Of a stretch of DNA of 33,581 bases, positions 1-7,186 are shown piece after piece. The notes under the pieces were generated by a model. That model worked only from the letters and a program-made list of their open reading frames with translations. It was not told the DNA's origin and ran no database searches. Position 1 is the first letter of the stretch; each line of letters opens with the position of its first letter. The position numbers were made by a program, and so were the translations under genes. The DNA is from Clostridia bacterium (GTDB taxonomy: Bacteria; Bacillota; Clostridia; TANB77; CAG-508), in assembly GCA_017536685.1 (NCBI GenBank), contig JAFXGW010000002.1, positions 1 through 33,581 on the forward strand, given 5' to 3'.

Positions 1-1335
1 TCAATTTTTTCATTTGGATTTATAGGGATAGAAAAGGAATATAGAGGAAGAGCGCATTCAGATGTAACAATATTGAATGGTATGGAAATAATAGAAGAAT
101 TAGATGGGAAATTAGATTACGATTCTGGATATAGATATAAAGATTTTGATAATTTAATGATTGAAAATATGTCATTATTTACAAAATTACCTAGTACTTC
201 AACTTGGATTTATTCAAATGAGGAACAAGTTAATTCATATACTAAATTAGGATATTCACAATTATATATGAGATTAAATAATACTAATGGGACAATTTTA
301 TCTGATTCAATATTGGGAATGAAATATGTACTAACTCAAAAGAGATTAGATGAGAGAATATATAATTATATTTCTGAAACAAATACTTCTAAAATAAAAT
401 TATATGAATTTAAAGAATATTTACCAATTGGAATTGTATATGATAAAAACAAAGATATAGAAGAAATTCCACCAAATATGAATTATTTTGAATATCAAAA
501 TTGGATTTATAAAAATTTATTTGACAAAAGTTCAAATATTTTTGAATGCATAAATCCAATTATTAAATCAACTAATAGTCAATATTTGGAAAGTGAAAAT
601 ATTATAATTGAAGATAAAAATAATTCTGAAAATGCTTATGTAGAATATGAAGTTACTATGGATAAACCAGAAATATTATACTTTTTTACAACAGATGATC
701 TTGAAAAGGGGAGTATTTGTATAGAAGTTAATGGTGAACTTTTAAATATTTCATCAACCAATGATTTAAAAAACATATATTATCCTGCATCATATAATAA
801 TGGAATATTAAATTTAGGTTATTATGATAATGAAATTGTTAAAATTAAAATTTATTTTTGGGATAATATAAATTTAAATTATTTAAAATTTGCAAAATTT
901 GATTATTCTAAATATAAAGAATTGTGTAAAAGTAAAATTGATACAAAATATAAATGTGATGAGAATATAATTACAATAGAAACCAATGTAGAAAAAGATA
1001 AGAAAATCTTTATTCCTATTACATATGATAAAAATTGGAAAGCAATTCTAAATGGACAGCAAGTAAGTGTTCAAAAAGCACTTGGTGGAATGATTTCTGT
1101 AGAATTAGAAGAGGGATATAATGAAATTAAATTGATTTATACAAACTCTTTAATAAAAATAGGTGCAATTATAACTGTGATTTCAATTATGCTTTTTATT
1201 ATTTTAGATAAATTCAAAGATAAAATTTTGAATTTAAAAATTTTGAATAATATATTTTATTATGCATTTGTGATTGTATCTGTAATACTTATAATATATG
1301 TGTATTTTTGGGGGCTTATAAGCACTTTTTTATAA
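1..1335 (+). CDS. YfhO-family membrane protein, C-terminal part (5' end outside window)
   Basis: The reading frame is open from base 1, so the gene starts upstream of the window; about 444 C-terminal residues are visible. The stretch just before the last two membrane segments reads ITYDKNWKAILNG, followed by a Gly-rich turn and a YNEIKLIYTN strand. This is the typical C-terminal beta-sandwich of YfhO proteins, large multi-pass membrane proteins of Firmicutes linked to glycosylation of lipoteichoic acid or other surface polymers. Two hydrophobic helices close the protein and no catalytic residues fall in the visible part. It ends 67 bp before ylxM, with a separate promoter between them, so it is probably not in the same operon. 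The family call is fairly secure; the substrate is unknown. Confidence 0.75.
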   Translation, partial: SIFSFGFIGIEKEYRGRAHSDVTILNGMEIIEELDGKLDYDSGYRYKDFDNLMIENMSLFTKLPSTSTWIYSNEEQVNSYTKLGYSQLYMRLNNTNGTILSDSILGMKYVLTQKRLDERIYNYISETNTSKIKLYEFKEYLPIGIVYDKNKDIEEIPPNMNYFEYQNWIYKNLFDKSSNIFECINPIIKSTNSQYLESENIIIEDKNNSENAYVEYEVTMDKPEILYFFTTDDLEKGSICIEVNGELLNISSTNDLKNIYYPASYNNGILNLGYYDNEIVKIKIYFWDNINLNYLKFAKFDYSKYKELCKSKIDTKYKCDENIITIETNVEKDKKIFIPITYDKNWKAILNGQQVSVQKALGGMISVELEEGYNEIKLIYTNSLIKIGAIITVISIMLFIILDKFKDKILNLKILNNIFYYAFVIVSVILIIYVYFWGLISTFL

Positions 1336-1342
1336 AAAACTA

Positions 1343-1371
1343 TTGACAAATGCATTAAAATGGTGTAAAGT
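1343..1371 (+). promoter_or_regulatory. Sigma-A promoter for the ylxM-ffh-rplS operon
   Basis: TTGACA at 1343-1348, a 17-nt spacer, and TAAAGT at 1366-1371. The -35 is a perfect consensus and the -10 matches 4 of 6. It lies 31 bp upstream of the ylxM start, whose ribosome binding site is AGAGGTGG at 1391-1398. Confidence 0.6.
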
Positions 1372-1402
1372 ATATTAGCATTACAAAACAAGAGGTGGTC
1401 AA

Positions 1403-1750
1403 ATGGAGAAAAATGTTAAGATAAGTATGCTTTTAGATACTTATGGAAAAATGCTAACTGAAAAACAATATAAGCTTCTAGATGACTACTATAATAATGA
1501 TTTATCTTTATCAGAAATTGCTGAAAATGAAGAAATAACTAGACAAGCTGTTAGAGATAATCTAAAAAAAGGTGAAAACAATCTTTTCGAATACGAAGAA
1601 AAGTTAGGGTTTATGAAAAAAACAATAGAGCAAGAAGAAAAAATAGAAGAAATTTTATTAGAACTAAAAAAAATAGAAAATAAAATTTCTGATAAAGAAA
1701 CAATTAAAGCTCTAGAAAAAGTTACAAGTAAACTAAATTGTTTAGTATAA
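1403..1750 (+). CDS. ylxM: YlxM/p13-like SRP-associated DNA-binding protein
   Basis: A 115-residue protein with a sigma-region-4-like helix-turn-helix at about residues 14-60: MLTEKQYKLLDDYYNND, LSLSEIAENEEITRQAVRDN, then a charged helix. A coiled-coil-like, Glu/Lys-rich C-terminus follows. This matches the YlxM family (UPF0122), which is almost always encoded directly before ffh and modulates signal recognition particle function in streptococci. It ends 10 bp before the ffh start codon, with GGAGG between them, so the two are co-transcribed and probably translationally coupled. Length and position both fit the family, and nothing is unusual. Confidence 0.9.
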   Translation: MEKNVKISMLLDTYGKMLTEKQYKLLDDYYNNDLSLSEIAENEEITRQAVRDNLKKGENNLFEYEEKLGFMKKTIEQEEKIEEILLELKKIENKISDKETIKALEKVTSKLNCLV

Positions 1751-1760
1751 GGAGGAAAAG

Positions 1761-3119
1761 ATGGCGTTTGATGGCTTATCAGCAAGATTACAAGAAATAA
1801 CAAGAAAATTAAGTGGAAAAGCTAGAATCTCTGAAGGAGATCTTAAAGAAGTTTTAAGAGAGGTAAAATTAGCTTTACTAGAAGCAGATGTTAATTACAA
1901 AATAGTTAAAGATTTTGTTAAAGTAATAGAAGAAAAAGCGATTGGCCAAGACGTATTAAAATCTCTTACTCCAGGACAACAAGTTGTTAAAATCGTAAAA
2001 GACGAGTTAGTAAGCCTTTTAGGTGGAGAAGAAAGTAAAATAAACTTTACTCCAAATCCACCAACAGTAATAATGTTAGTTGGTCTCCAAGGTTCTGGTA
2101 AAACAACTACAGCTGGAAAATTAGCTAATATTATTAGAAAACAAGGAAAGAAACCATTGCTAGTTGCATGTGACGTTTACAGACCTGCTGCTATAAAACA
2201 ATTACAAGTAGTTGGAAAACAATTAGATATACCAGTATATGTAAATGAACATATAAGAGATGTAAAAGTAATTGCAAAACAAGCGATGTCTCAAGCAATG
2301 TCAAAATTAAATGATGTTGTTATTATAGATACAGCAGGACGTCTTCAAATTGATGAAGCCTTAATGCAAGAATTAAAAGATTTAAAAACAAATGTAAAAC
2401 CACACGAGATATTACTTGTAGTAGATTCAATGACTGGTCAAGATGCAGTTAACATCGCAGATACATTCAACAAAGAATTAGGAATAGATGGAATTGTACT
2501 TACTAAGTTAGATGGTGATACAAGAGGTGGTGCAGCATTATCAGTAAAAAAAGTAACAGGAAGACCAATAAAATTTGCTGCAACTGGTGAAAAATTAAGT
2601 GATATTGAAGTATTTCATCCAGAAAGAATGGCATCAAGAATTTTAGGAATGGGAGATGTACTTTCAATTATAGAAAAAGCAGAAGAAACTTTAGATTTAG
2701 AAGAAGCTGCTAAATTAGAAAAGAAATTAAGAAAACAAAGCTTTGACTTAGACGATTATTTAACTCAACTAAGACAAATGAAAAAAATGGGTTCATTCTC
2801 ATCAATACTAAAAATGTTACCAGGAATGAACAAATTAAAAGGTGTTGAAGTTGATGATAAAGAATTTGTTAAAATAGAAGCAATTATTTGTTCAATGACT
2901 ATGGAAGAAAGAAAAAATCCAAAAGTTCTAAATGGAAGCAGAAGATTGAGAATTGCCAAAGGAAGTGGAACAACAGTTGAACAAATAAATAAATTTATGA
3001 AATCATTCGAATTAACACAAAAAATGATGAAAGAGATGACTTCAAACAAAGGTATGATGAGAAAAATGATGAAAAACTTTAATATGGATGATTTGAAAGA
3101 TTTCTCAAACTTTAATTAA
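1761..3119 (+). CDS. ffh: Signal recognition particle GTPase Ffh
   Basis: A 452-residue SRP54 homologue that targets nascent membrane and secreted proteins through 4.5S RNA and FtsY. Visible parts are an N-terminal four-helix bundle (about 1-85), then the G domain with GLQGSGKT at 108-115, DTAGR at 190-194 and TKLDGDTRGG at 248-257. The M domain begins around 300 and carries LPGMNKLKG and the RNA-binding segment RRLRIAKGSGTTVEQINKF. The Met-rich tail is typical. Length is normal for Firmicutes. It follows ylxM by 10 bp and precedes rpsP by 162 bp of unusual repeat-like DNA, so rpsP may have its own expression control. Confidence 0.98.
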   Translation: MAFDGLSARLQEITRKLSGKARISEGDLKEVLREVKLALLEADVNYKIVKDFVKVIEEKAIGQDVLKSLTPGQQVVKIVKDELVSLLGGEESKINFTPNPPTVIMLVGLQGSGKTTTAGKLANIIRKQGKKPLLVACDVYRPAAIKQLQVVGKQLDIPVYVNEHIRDVKVIAKQAMSQAMSKLNDVVIIDTAGRLQIDEALMQELKDLKTNVKPHEILLVVDSMTGQDAVNIADTFNKELGIDGIVLTKLDGDTRGGAALSVKKVTGRPIKFAATGEKLSDIEVFHPERMASRILGMGDVLSIIEKAEETLDLEEAAKLEKKLRKQSFDLDDYLTQLRQMKKMGSFSSILKMLPGMNKLKGVEVDDKEFVKIEAIICSMTMEERKNPKVLNGSRRLRIAKGSGTTVEQINKFMKSFELTQKMMKEMTSNKGMMRKMMKNFNMDDLKDFSNFN

Positions 3120-3120
3120 T

Positions 3121-3245
3121 TTGTTATTAAGTTTTCTAAGTTCTAGGAAATTGCGAAGCAATTGACGTAGAAATTAGTTATGCGAAAGTTTAGATTTTCT
3201 AGCAATTTATTGCGTAGAAAATATTAGTTTCGTTTTTAAATTTAA
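3121..3245. repeat. Palindromic, repeat-like intergenic element between ffh and rpsP
   Basis: This stretch contains TTGCGAAGCAA (a palindrome) and an inverted repeat at about 3199-3225, TTTTCTAGCAAT against ATTGCGTAGAAAA, which pairs with one bulge. Two related direct copies also occur: CGTAGAAATTAGTT and CGTAGAAAATATTAGTT. There is no open reading frame of note. It could be a degenerate repetitive element or a structured mRNA spacer or processing site upstream of rpsP. The structure is seen directly; the role is unknown. Confidence 0.4.
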
Positions 3246-3281
3246 TATATATTTATGAAAAAATTCAGGGGGTGAATTATT

Positions 3282-3518
3282 ATGGTAAAAATAAGATTAC
3301 AAAGAGTTGGAAAGAAAAAAGCTCCATTCTACCACGTAGTAGTAGCTGATTCAAGATCTCCAAGAGATGGTAAAATAGTTGAAAAAATAGGAACATACAA
3401 TCCTATGACTGAACCAGCAACAATCGTATTAGACAACGAAAAAGTTGCTCAATGGATCAAAAATGGTGCTAAACCAACAGATACAGTTAAAGCTTTAATT
3501 GAAAAAGCAGCTAAATAG
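3282..3518 (+). CDS. rpsP: 30S ribosomal protein S16
   Basis: A 78-residue protein beginning [20 protein letters not shown], with the conserved [22 protein letters not shown] core. It is a primary 16S rRNA-binding protein of the small subunit. The ribosome binding site GGGGGTG lies just upstream. It is followed after 24 bp by khpA and then rimM, trmD and rplS, the standard Firmicutes arrangement. Length is within the usual 75-90 residues. The codon set is slightly richer in C-ending codons (TAC, ATC, AAC) than that of surrounding genes, as expected for a highly expressed gene. Confidence 0.98.
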   Translation: MVKIRLQRVGKKKAPFYHVVVADSRSPRDGKIVEKIGTYNPMTEPATIVLDNEKVAQWIKNGAKPTDTVKALIEKAAK

Positions 3519-3542
3519 TCATTTCAAAAGGAGAGTGCAAAT

Positions 3543-3773
3543 ATGAAAGATATACTTGAAGTAGTAATCAAAAATTTAGTAGATAATGCAGAAGCAGTAT
3601 CTATTACAGAAAAACTAGACGCAAAATCTATTTGTTATGAAGTTAAAGTTGCAAAAGAAGATATGGGCAAAGTTATTGGAAAACAAGGAAAAATGGCAAA
3701 AGCAATTAGATCAATTATGAAAGCTATTGCAACACGCGAACATAAAAAAGTAAATGTTGAATTTCTTGATTAA
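3543..3773 (+). CDS. khpA: KH-domain RNA-binding protein KhpA
   Basis: A 76-residue protein consisting of a single KH domain, with the hallmark GKVIGKQGKMAKAIRSIM loop and helix (a GxxG-type RNA-binding loop) in its second half. KhpA (YlqC) binds RNA, often with KhpB/Jag, and affects cell division and cell elongation in streptococci and RNA regulation in clostridia. It lies between rpsP and rimM in the conserved operon, 12 bp before the rimM start. The ribosome binding site is AAAGGAGAG. Length is typical. Confidence 0.93.
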   Translation: MKDILEVVIKNLVDNAEAVSITEKLDAKSICYEVKVAKEDMGKVIGKQGKMAKAIRSIMKAIATREHKKVNVEFLD

Positions 3774-3785
3774 GGTTGGAAAATA

Positions 3786-4289
3786 ATGAATAAATATTTA
3801 GAATTAGGTCAAATAGTAAATGTAAAAGGCTTAAAAGGTGAAGTAAAAGTTAATTCTTTTACAGATGACAATACTAAATTTGAAAGAATACCTAAAGTTT
3901 TCTTAAAAAGAAAAAACGATTTAACTGAATATGAAATTGAAAATGTAGGATATCACAAAAATCAAGTAATAATTAAATTCAAAAATGTAAATACAGTAGA
4001 AGAAGCAGAAACTTTAAGAAATTCTTATATCGTAGTTGATAGAGAAATTTTTGGAGAACTTCCAGAAGGTGTATATTACATAGCAGATTTAATTGGATTA
4101 GATGTATTTACAGAATCAAATGAATATTTAGGAAAAGTTGATGATATTTTTTCAACAGGAAGTAATGATGTTTATGTTGTAAAAGACGAACTTGGAAAAC
4201 AAAAACTTTTACCAGGAATAGACGAGGTTATTAAGCAAATAGATTTAGAATCTGGCAAAATAATAGTAAATCTAATAGAAGGGCTTTAA
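3786..4289 (+). CDS. rimM: 16S rRNA processing protein RimM
   Basis: A 167-residue protein starting LELGQIVNVKGLKGEVKVNS, the RimM N-terminal domain. The PRC-barrel C-terminal half includes YYIADLIGLDVFTESNEYLG and ends with LLPGIDEVIKQIDLESGKI. RimM binds ribosomal protein S19 and assists maturation of the 30S head. Only 3 nt separate its stop codon from the trmD start, implying translational coupling. Length and domain order are normal. Confidence 0.96.
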   Translation: MNKYLELGQIVNVKGLKGEVKVNSFTDDNTKFERIPKVFLKRKNDLTEYEIENVGYHKNQVIIKFKNVNTVEEAETLRNSYIVVDREIFGELPEGVYYIADLIGLDVFTESNEYLGKVDDIFSTGSNDVYVVKDELGKQKLLPGIDEVIKQIDLESGKIIVNLIEGL

Positions 4290-4292
4290 AAT

Positions 4293-5015
4293 ATGAAATT
4301 TGATGTATTAACACTTTTTCCAGAAATGTTCGAACCAATGAAAAAAAGTGTAATTGGAAGAGCAATTGAAAAAGGTTTGCTTGAAATAAATCTTATAAAT
4401 ATTAGAGATTTTTCAAAAGATAAACATAAAAAAGTTGATGATACAGTATATGGCGGTGGAGCAGGAATGCTTATAAAACCAGACGTTGTGTATGATGCTT
4501 TCAAATCTGTAAAAAGTGAAAAATCTAAAGTTGTATATTTATCACCACAAGGTAAAAAACTTTGCCAGAGCAAAGTTGAAGAATTAGCGAAAAAAGAACA
4601 TTTAATTTTATTATGTGGGCACTATGAAGGAATAGACCAAAGAGTAATAGATAAAATTGTAGATGAAGAAATTTCAATCGGAGATTATGTATTAACTGGA
4701 GGAGAAATACCAGCAATGGTATTAATAGATAGTGTGTCAAGATATATTGATGGAGTAATAACAGGAGAATCTATTTCAGAAGAAAGCTTTTCTGGAAGTG
4801 GATTACTTGAATATCCACAATATACAAGACCAGAAGAATTTGAAGGAATGAAAGTTCCAGAAGTACTTCAATCAGGTCACCACGAAAATATAAATAAATG
4901 GAGAAGAAAAGAAGCAATTCGAATTACTTATCAAAAAAGACCAGATCTTTTAGAAAAAGTAAATTTAACTGATGAAGAGAAGAAATTAATAGAAGAATTA
5001 GAAAATAAAGAGTAG
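4293..5015 (+). CDS. trmD: tRNA (guanine-37-N1)-methyltransferase TrmD
   Basis: A 240-residue SPOUT methyltransferase that makes m1G37 in tRNAs reading CNN codons and some others. Conserved segments visible are MKFDVLTLFPEMF at the start, DDTVYGGGAGML, LLCGHYEGIDQRV, the knot region EISIGDYVLTGGEIPAMV with the SAM-binding trefoil loop, and the C-terminal PQYTRPEEF...VPEVLQSGHHENINKWRR. All catalytic landmarks are present. It sits between rimM and rplS, as in most Firmicutes. No peculiarities were seen. Confidence 0.98.
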   Translation: MKFDVLTLFPEMFEPMKKSVIGRAIEKGLLEINLINIRDFSKDKHKKVDDTVYGGGAGMLIKPDVVYDAFKSVKSEKSKVVYLSPQGKKLCQSKVEELAKKEHLILLCGHYEGIDQRVIDKIVDEEISIGDYVLTGGEIPAMVLIDSVSRYIDGVITGESISEESFSGSGLLEYPQYTRPEEFEGMKVPEVLQSGHHENINKWRRKEAIRITYQKRPDLLEKVNLTDEEKKLIEELENKE

Positions 5016-5051
5016 AAATACTCATCCATTATTAAAGAAGGAGGAAAGAAA

Positions 5052-5564
5052 ATGGATATTTTAAAATCAATTGAACACGAACAATTAAAAAATAAAATAC
5101 CAGAATTACGTGTAGGTAATACTGTTAGAGTTCACGTAAGAATAAAAGAAGGAAACAAAGAAAGAATCCAAGTTTTCGAAGGAATTATAATTAAAAAACA
5201 AGGTGGAGGAGTTAACGCTACATTTACAGTAAGAAGAATCTCTTACGGTGTAGGTGTTGAAAAAACATTCTTAGTTCACTCTCCAATGATCGAAAAAGTA
5301 GAATTAGTTAGAGTAGGTAAAGCTAGAAGAGCTAAATTATACTACTTAAGAGATAGAGTAGGTAAAGCTGCTAAAACTAAAGAAAAAGTTGGAGCAAGAA
5401 TTGAAAACAGAGAAATCGTTGTTAAAGAAGAAGTTGTTCCAGGTGAAGCAGTAGTTGCTGAAGTTGCTACAGAAGAATCAGTAGCTGAAGCTGTAGAAGC
5501 AGCTAAAGTTGAAGAAGCAAAAGCAGCTGAAGAAGCAGCTAAAAAAGCAGAAACAGAAGCTTAG
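5052..5564 (+). CDS. rplS: 50S ribosomal protein L19 with an Ala/Glu-rich C-terminal extension
   Basis: Residues 1-114 are a standard L19, including [40 protein letters not shown] and [19 protein letters not shown]19 sits at the 30S-50S interface. Usual length is about 115 residues, but this protein has 170. The extra 55 residues are low-complexity and acidic, rich in Ala, Glu, Val and Lys, and end with an [14 protein letters not shown] helical repeat. The extension uses the same codons as the body and is in frame, so it is not an assembly artefact on its face. GGAGG lies 8 nt before the ATG. It is the last gene of the operon and is followed by a terminator. Confidence 0.97.
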   Translation: MDILKSIEHEQLKNKIPELRVGNTVRVHVRIKEGNKERIQVFEGIIIKKQGGGVNATFTVRRISYGVGVEKTFLVHSPMIEKVELVRVGKARRAKLYYLRDRVGKAAKTKEKVGARIENREIVVKEEVVPGEAVVAEVATEESVAEAVEAAKVEEAKAAEEAAKKAETEA

Positions 5565-5585
5565 AATTTAATTAAAATAAAAAAG

Positions 5586-5640
5586 AAAAGATTTCAAAGA
5601 GGTGAATTAGAATTTTCTATACACAAGGCTGAAATCTTTT
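5586..5640 (+). terminator. Terminator of the ffh-rplS operon, with a long loop
   Basis: AAAAGATTTCA (5586-5596) pairs perfectly with TGAAATCTTTT (5630-5640), and further T residues follow. The 33-nt loop is unusually long for an intrinsic terminator and may fold further. Confidence 0.6.
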
Positions 5641-5712
5641 TTGTTATTATAAATTAAAAGATAGAGTCTTAAAAAATTAAGGAATAAATTTTAAAAAAAT
5701 TTAAATTTTCTC

Positions 5713-5741
5713 TTGACAAAAGAGTGCAAATACTTTATAAT
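5713..5741 (+). promoter_or_regulatory. Consensus promoter of the tandem tRNA-Gly genes
   Basis: TTGACA (5713-5718), 17-nt spacer, TATAAT (5736-5741). Both hexamers are perfect consensus, as expected for a stable-RNA promoter. The first tRNA begins 23 nt downstream. Confidence 0.9.
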
Positions 5742-5764
5742 TTATACTTGTCAGAGGAAATAAT

Positions 5765-5838
<74 letters not shown>

Positions 5839-5866
5839 AAAGTTATTCCTTGTGCAAAGTAAATAT

Positions 5867-5940
<74 letters not shown>

Positions 5941-5961
5941 AGAAATTAGTCATTGTATTAG

Positions 5962-5986
5962 AAAAGTCTAGTATGGTGGCTTTTTT
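5962..5986 (+). terminator. Terminator after the tandem tRNA-Gly genes
   Basis: AAAAGTC (5962-5968) pairs with GGCTTTT (starting 5978, one G-U pair) around a 9-nt loop, followed by a T run to 5986. The stem is short but correctly placed 21 nt after the tRNA. Confidence 0.55.
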
Positions 5987-6024
5987 GTTACTAAAAAATA
6001 TGGAATAAATTAAAAGGAGAAAAT

Positions 6025-6690
6025 ATGGAATTAAAAATAAATTTTAATGAGTTAAAAAATTTTTGCAAAATAAATGATTTTATTTTAGTAGATCATGAAT
6101 TGTTAAAAAAAGAAAAGATGCATAAAAATTTTGTATATTCTACTACTAATAATTTTGTTGGAAAAGCTGTATATCCAAAAGACATGCCAATAATAATGAA
6201 TAAAGAGGTATGGAATAAATTAACAAAAATGAATAACGAATTGAAGCTAAAAGGAAAAAGTATAACAATCTATGATGCATATAGACCTATTCAAATACAA
6301 AGATTATTTTGGGATTATTTTTATGAAACTCATGGATATTATGATGAAACATTAGTTGCAGATCCCGATAAATATGGAACACATAATATAAAAATAAATG
6401 CAATAGATATGTTTATATCAAACATAGATGGATCATATCTAGAATTACCTTGCGAATTTGATGATTTTTCAGAAAAAGCTAATATCTATTATGATAAATG
6501 TTCAAAAGATGCTGCTAAAAATAGAGACTTATTAATAGATACAGCAAAAAAATACGGATTAATCGTAAATGAAAGTGAATGGTGGCACTTTATCGATGAA
6601 AGAATTCTAGAAAAGGGAATGAAATTTAATTATTCAGAATCAAATTTAATACCAATAGGTCAAGAAAAAGTATTTATATTACAAAATTAA
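6025..6690 (+). CDS. VanX/DdpX-like D-Ala-D-Ala dipeptidase, divergent metal site
   Basis: A 221-residue peptidase M15D-like protein. VanX-type enzymes are zinc enzymes that hydrolyse D-Ala-D-Ala; family landmarks are the catalytic Arg, a HxxxxxxD zinc pair and ExxH. Here YDAYRP supplies Arg87, His120 and Asp128 are the candidate zinc ligands, and EWWH gives Glu185 and His188. The His-Asp segment, GTHNIKINAIDM, is odd: it has one residue more between His and Asp than VanX (SxHxxGxAxD) and lacks the conserved Gly. Activity is therefore uncertain. AAAGGAG precedes the ATG. No van-type ligase or regulator is adjacent; it lies between tRNA-Gly genes. It could act in peptidoglycan recycling. Confidence 0.75.
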   Translation: MELKINFNELKNFCKINDFILVDHELLKKEKMHKNFVYSTTNNFVGKAVYPKDMPIIMNKEVWNKLTKMNNELKLKGKSITIYDAYRPIQIQRLFWDYFYETHGYYDETLVADPDKYGTHNIKINAIDMFISNIDGSYLELPCEFDDFSEKANIYYDKCSKDAAKNRDLLIDTAKKYGLIVNESEWWHFIDERILEKGMKFNYSESNLIPIGQEKVFILQN

Positions 6691-6704
6691 TGATGAATAG
6701 ATAA

Positions 6705-6821
6705 TACCAAGGTCAAGGTTTAGCAAGAAAATTAGTAGAATGCGTTATAGAAAATGCAAAAGTATATAATAAAAAGTTAATTGCAGATTGTTCTTATGCA
6801 AAAAGTTATAGAAAACAATAA
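6705..6821 (+). pseudogene. Remnant of a small GNAT-type acetyltransferase
   Basis: The frame starting at 6708 reads QGQGLARKLVECVIENAKV and then KKLIADCSYAKSYRKQ before TAA at 6819-6821. This resembles the acetyl-CoA loop (Q/RGxGxA/G) and C-terminal strand of YjdJ-type mini-GNAT proteins (about 90 residues). There is no start codon or ribosome binding site, and a stop lies directly upstream in frame, so only the C-terminal third survives. Confidence 0.55.
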
Positions 6822-6831
6822 ATAGAAAATA

Positions 6832-6865
6832 AAACAGATAAGAAGGAATATCTTCTTATCTGTTT
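6832..6865 (+). terminator. Perfect 14-bp hairpin terminator
   Basis: AAACAGATAAGAAG (6832-6845) pairs perfectly with CTTCTTATCTGTTT (6852-6865), 6-nt loop. It ends the dipeptidase transcript. The same stem reads in both directions, but a T tract is weak. Confidence 0.7.
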
Positions 6866-6870
6866 AGATA

Positions 6871-6899
6871 TTGAAAAAAACAATGAATTTGTGTATAAT
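6871..6899 (+). promoter_or_regulatory. Promoter of the third tRNA-Gly
   Basis: TTGAAA (6871-6876), 17-nt spacer, TATAAT (6894-6899), ending 13 nt before the tRNA. It lies directly after the preceding terminator. Confidence 0.8.
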
Positions 6900-6912
6900 T
6901 AATTATATAAAT

Positions 6913-6986
6913 GCGGGTATAGTTTAGTGGTAGAATACCATGCTTCCGACCTGGTTGCGCGAGTTCGATTCTCGCTACCCGCTCCA
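6913..6986 (+). tRNA. tRNA-Gly (UCC by position), unusual anticodon arm
   Basis: A 74-nt cloverleaf with encoded CCA, acceptor stem GCGGGTA/TACCCGC and T-arm GCGAG-TTCGATT-CTCGC. By standard numbering the anticodon loop is CTTCCGA, giving TCC (Gly) with G at position 37. The anticodon stem CCATG/CCTGG contains a T-C mismatch at 30-40, whereas the two tandem Gly(UCC) tRNAs have a perfect stem. It has its own promoter and terminator, so it is probably expressed. It could be a degenerating copy or a specialised glycine carrier. Reading the loop one base later would give CCG (Arg), but the stem then fails. Confidence 0.8.
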
Positions 6987-6988
6987 AG

Positions 6989-7015
6989 AAAAATCACACG
7001 TATAGTGTGATTTTT
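6989..7015 (+). terminator. Terminator of the third tRNA-Gly
   Basis: AAAAATCACAC (6989-6999) pairs perfectly with GTGTGATTTTT (7005-7015), 5-nt loop, then more T. The same stem sequence recurs after the SLH gene at 8835-8858. Confidence 0.9.
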
Positions 7016-7135
7016 TTGTTATAAAGACTTAATTGGAAATATGTTAAATCATTGCCAGAAAGTAGTAAATTAATTTCGAATATTGAAATATAAGTAAATA
7101 TTAGTATGGAAAATTCCAAAAGTGTCATTATTTAC

Positions 7136-7164
7136 TTGAACGGTTTACATAATTGTGATATAAT
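7136..7164 (+). promoter_or_regulatory. Promoter of the SLH beta-helix gene
   Basis: TTGAAC (7136-7141), 17-nt spacer, TATAAT (7159-7164). Its position rules out start codons upstream of 7164 and supports the ATG at 7187. Confidence 0.75.
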
Positions 7165-7186
7165 GGGAAAGATGGAGGTATTAAAT

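Noticed and set aside
6913..6986. Reading the third tRNA as tRNA-Arg(CCG)
   Set aside because: Shifting the loop by one base destroys the anticodon stem (CATGC against CTGGT).
7106..7186. Longer N-terminus for the SLH protein beginning MENSKSVII
   Set aside because: The promoter TTGAAC-17-TATAAT lies inside that extension, and the signal peptide and GGAGG both point to ATG 7187.
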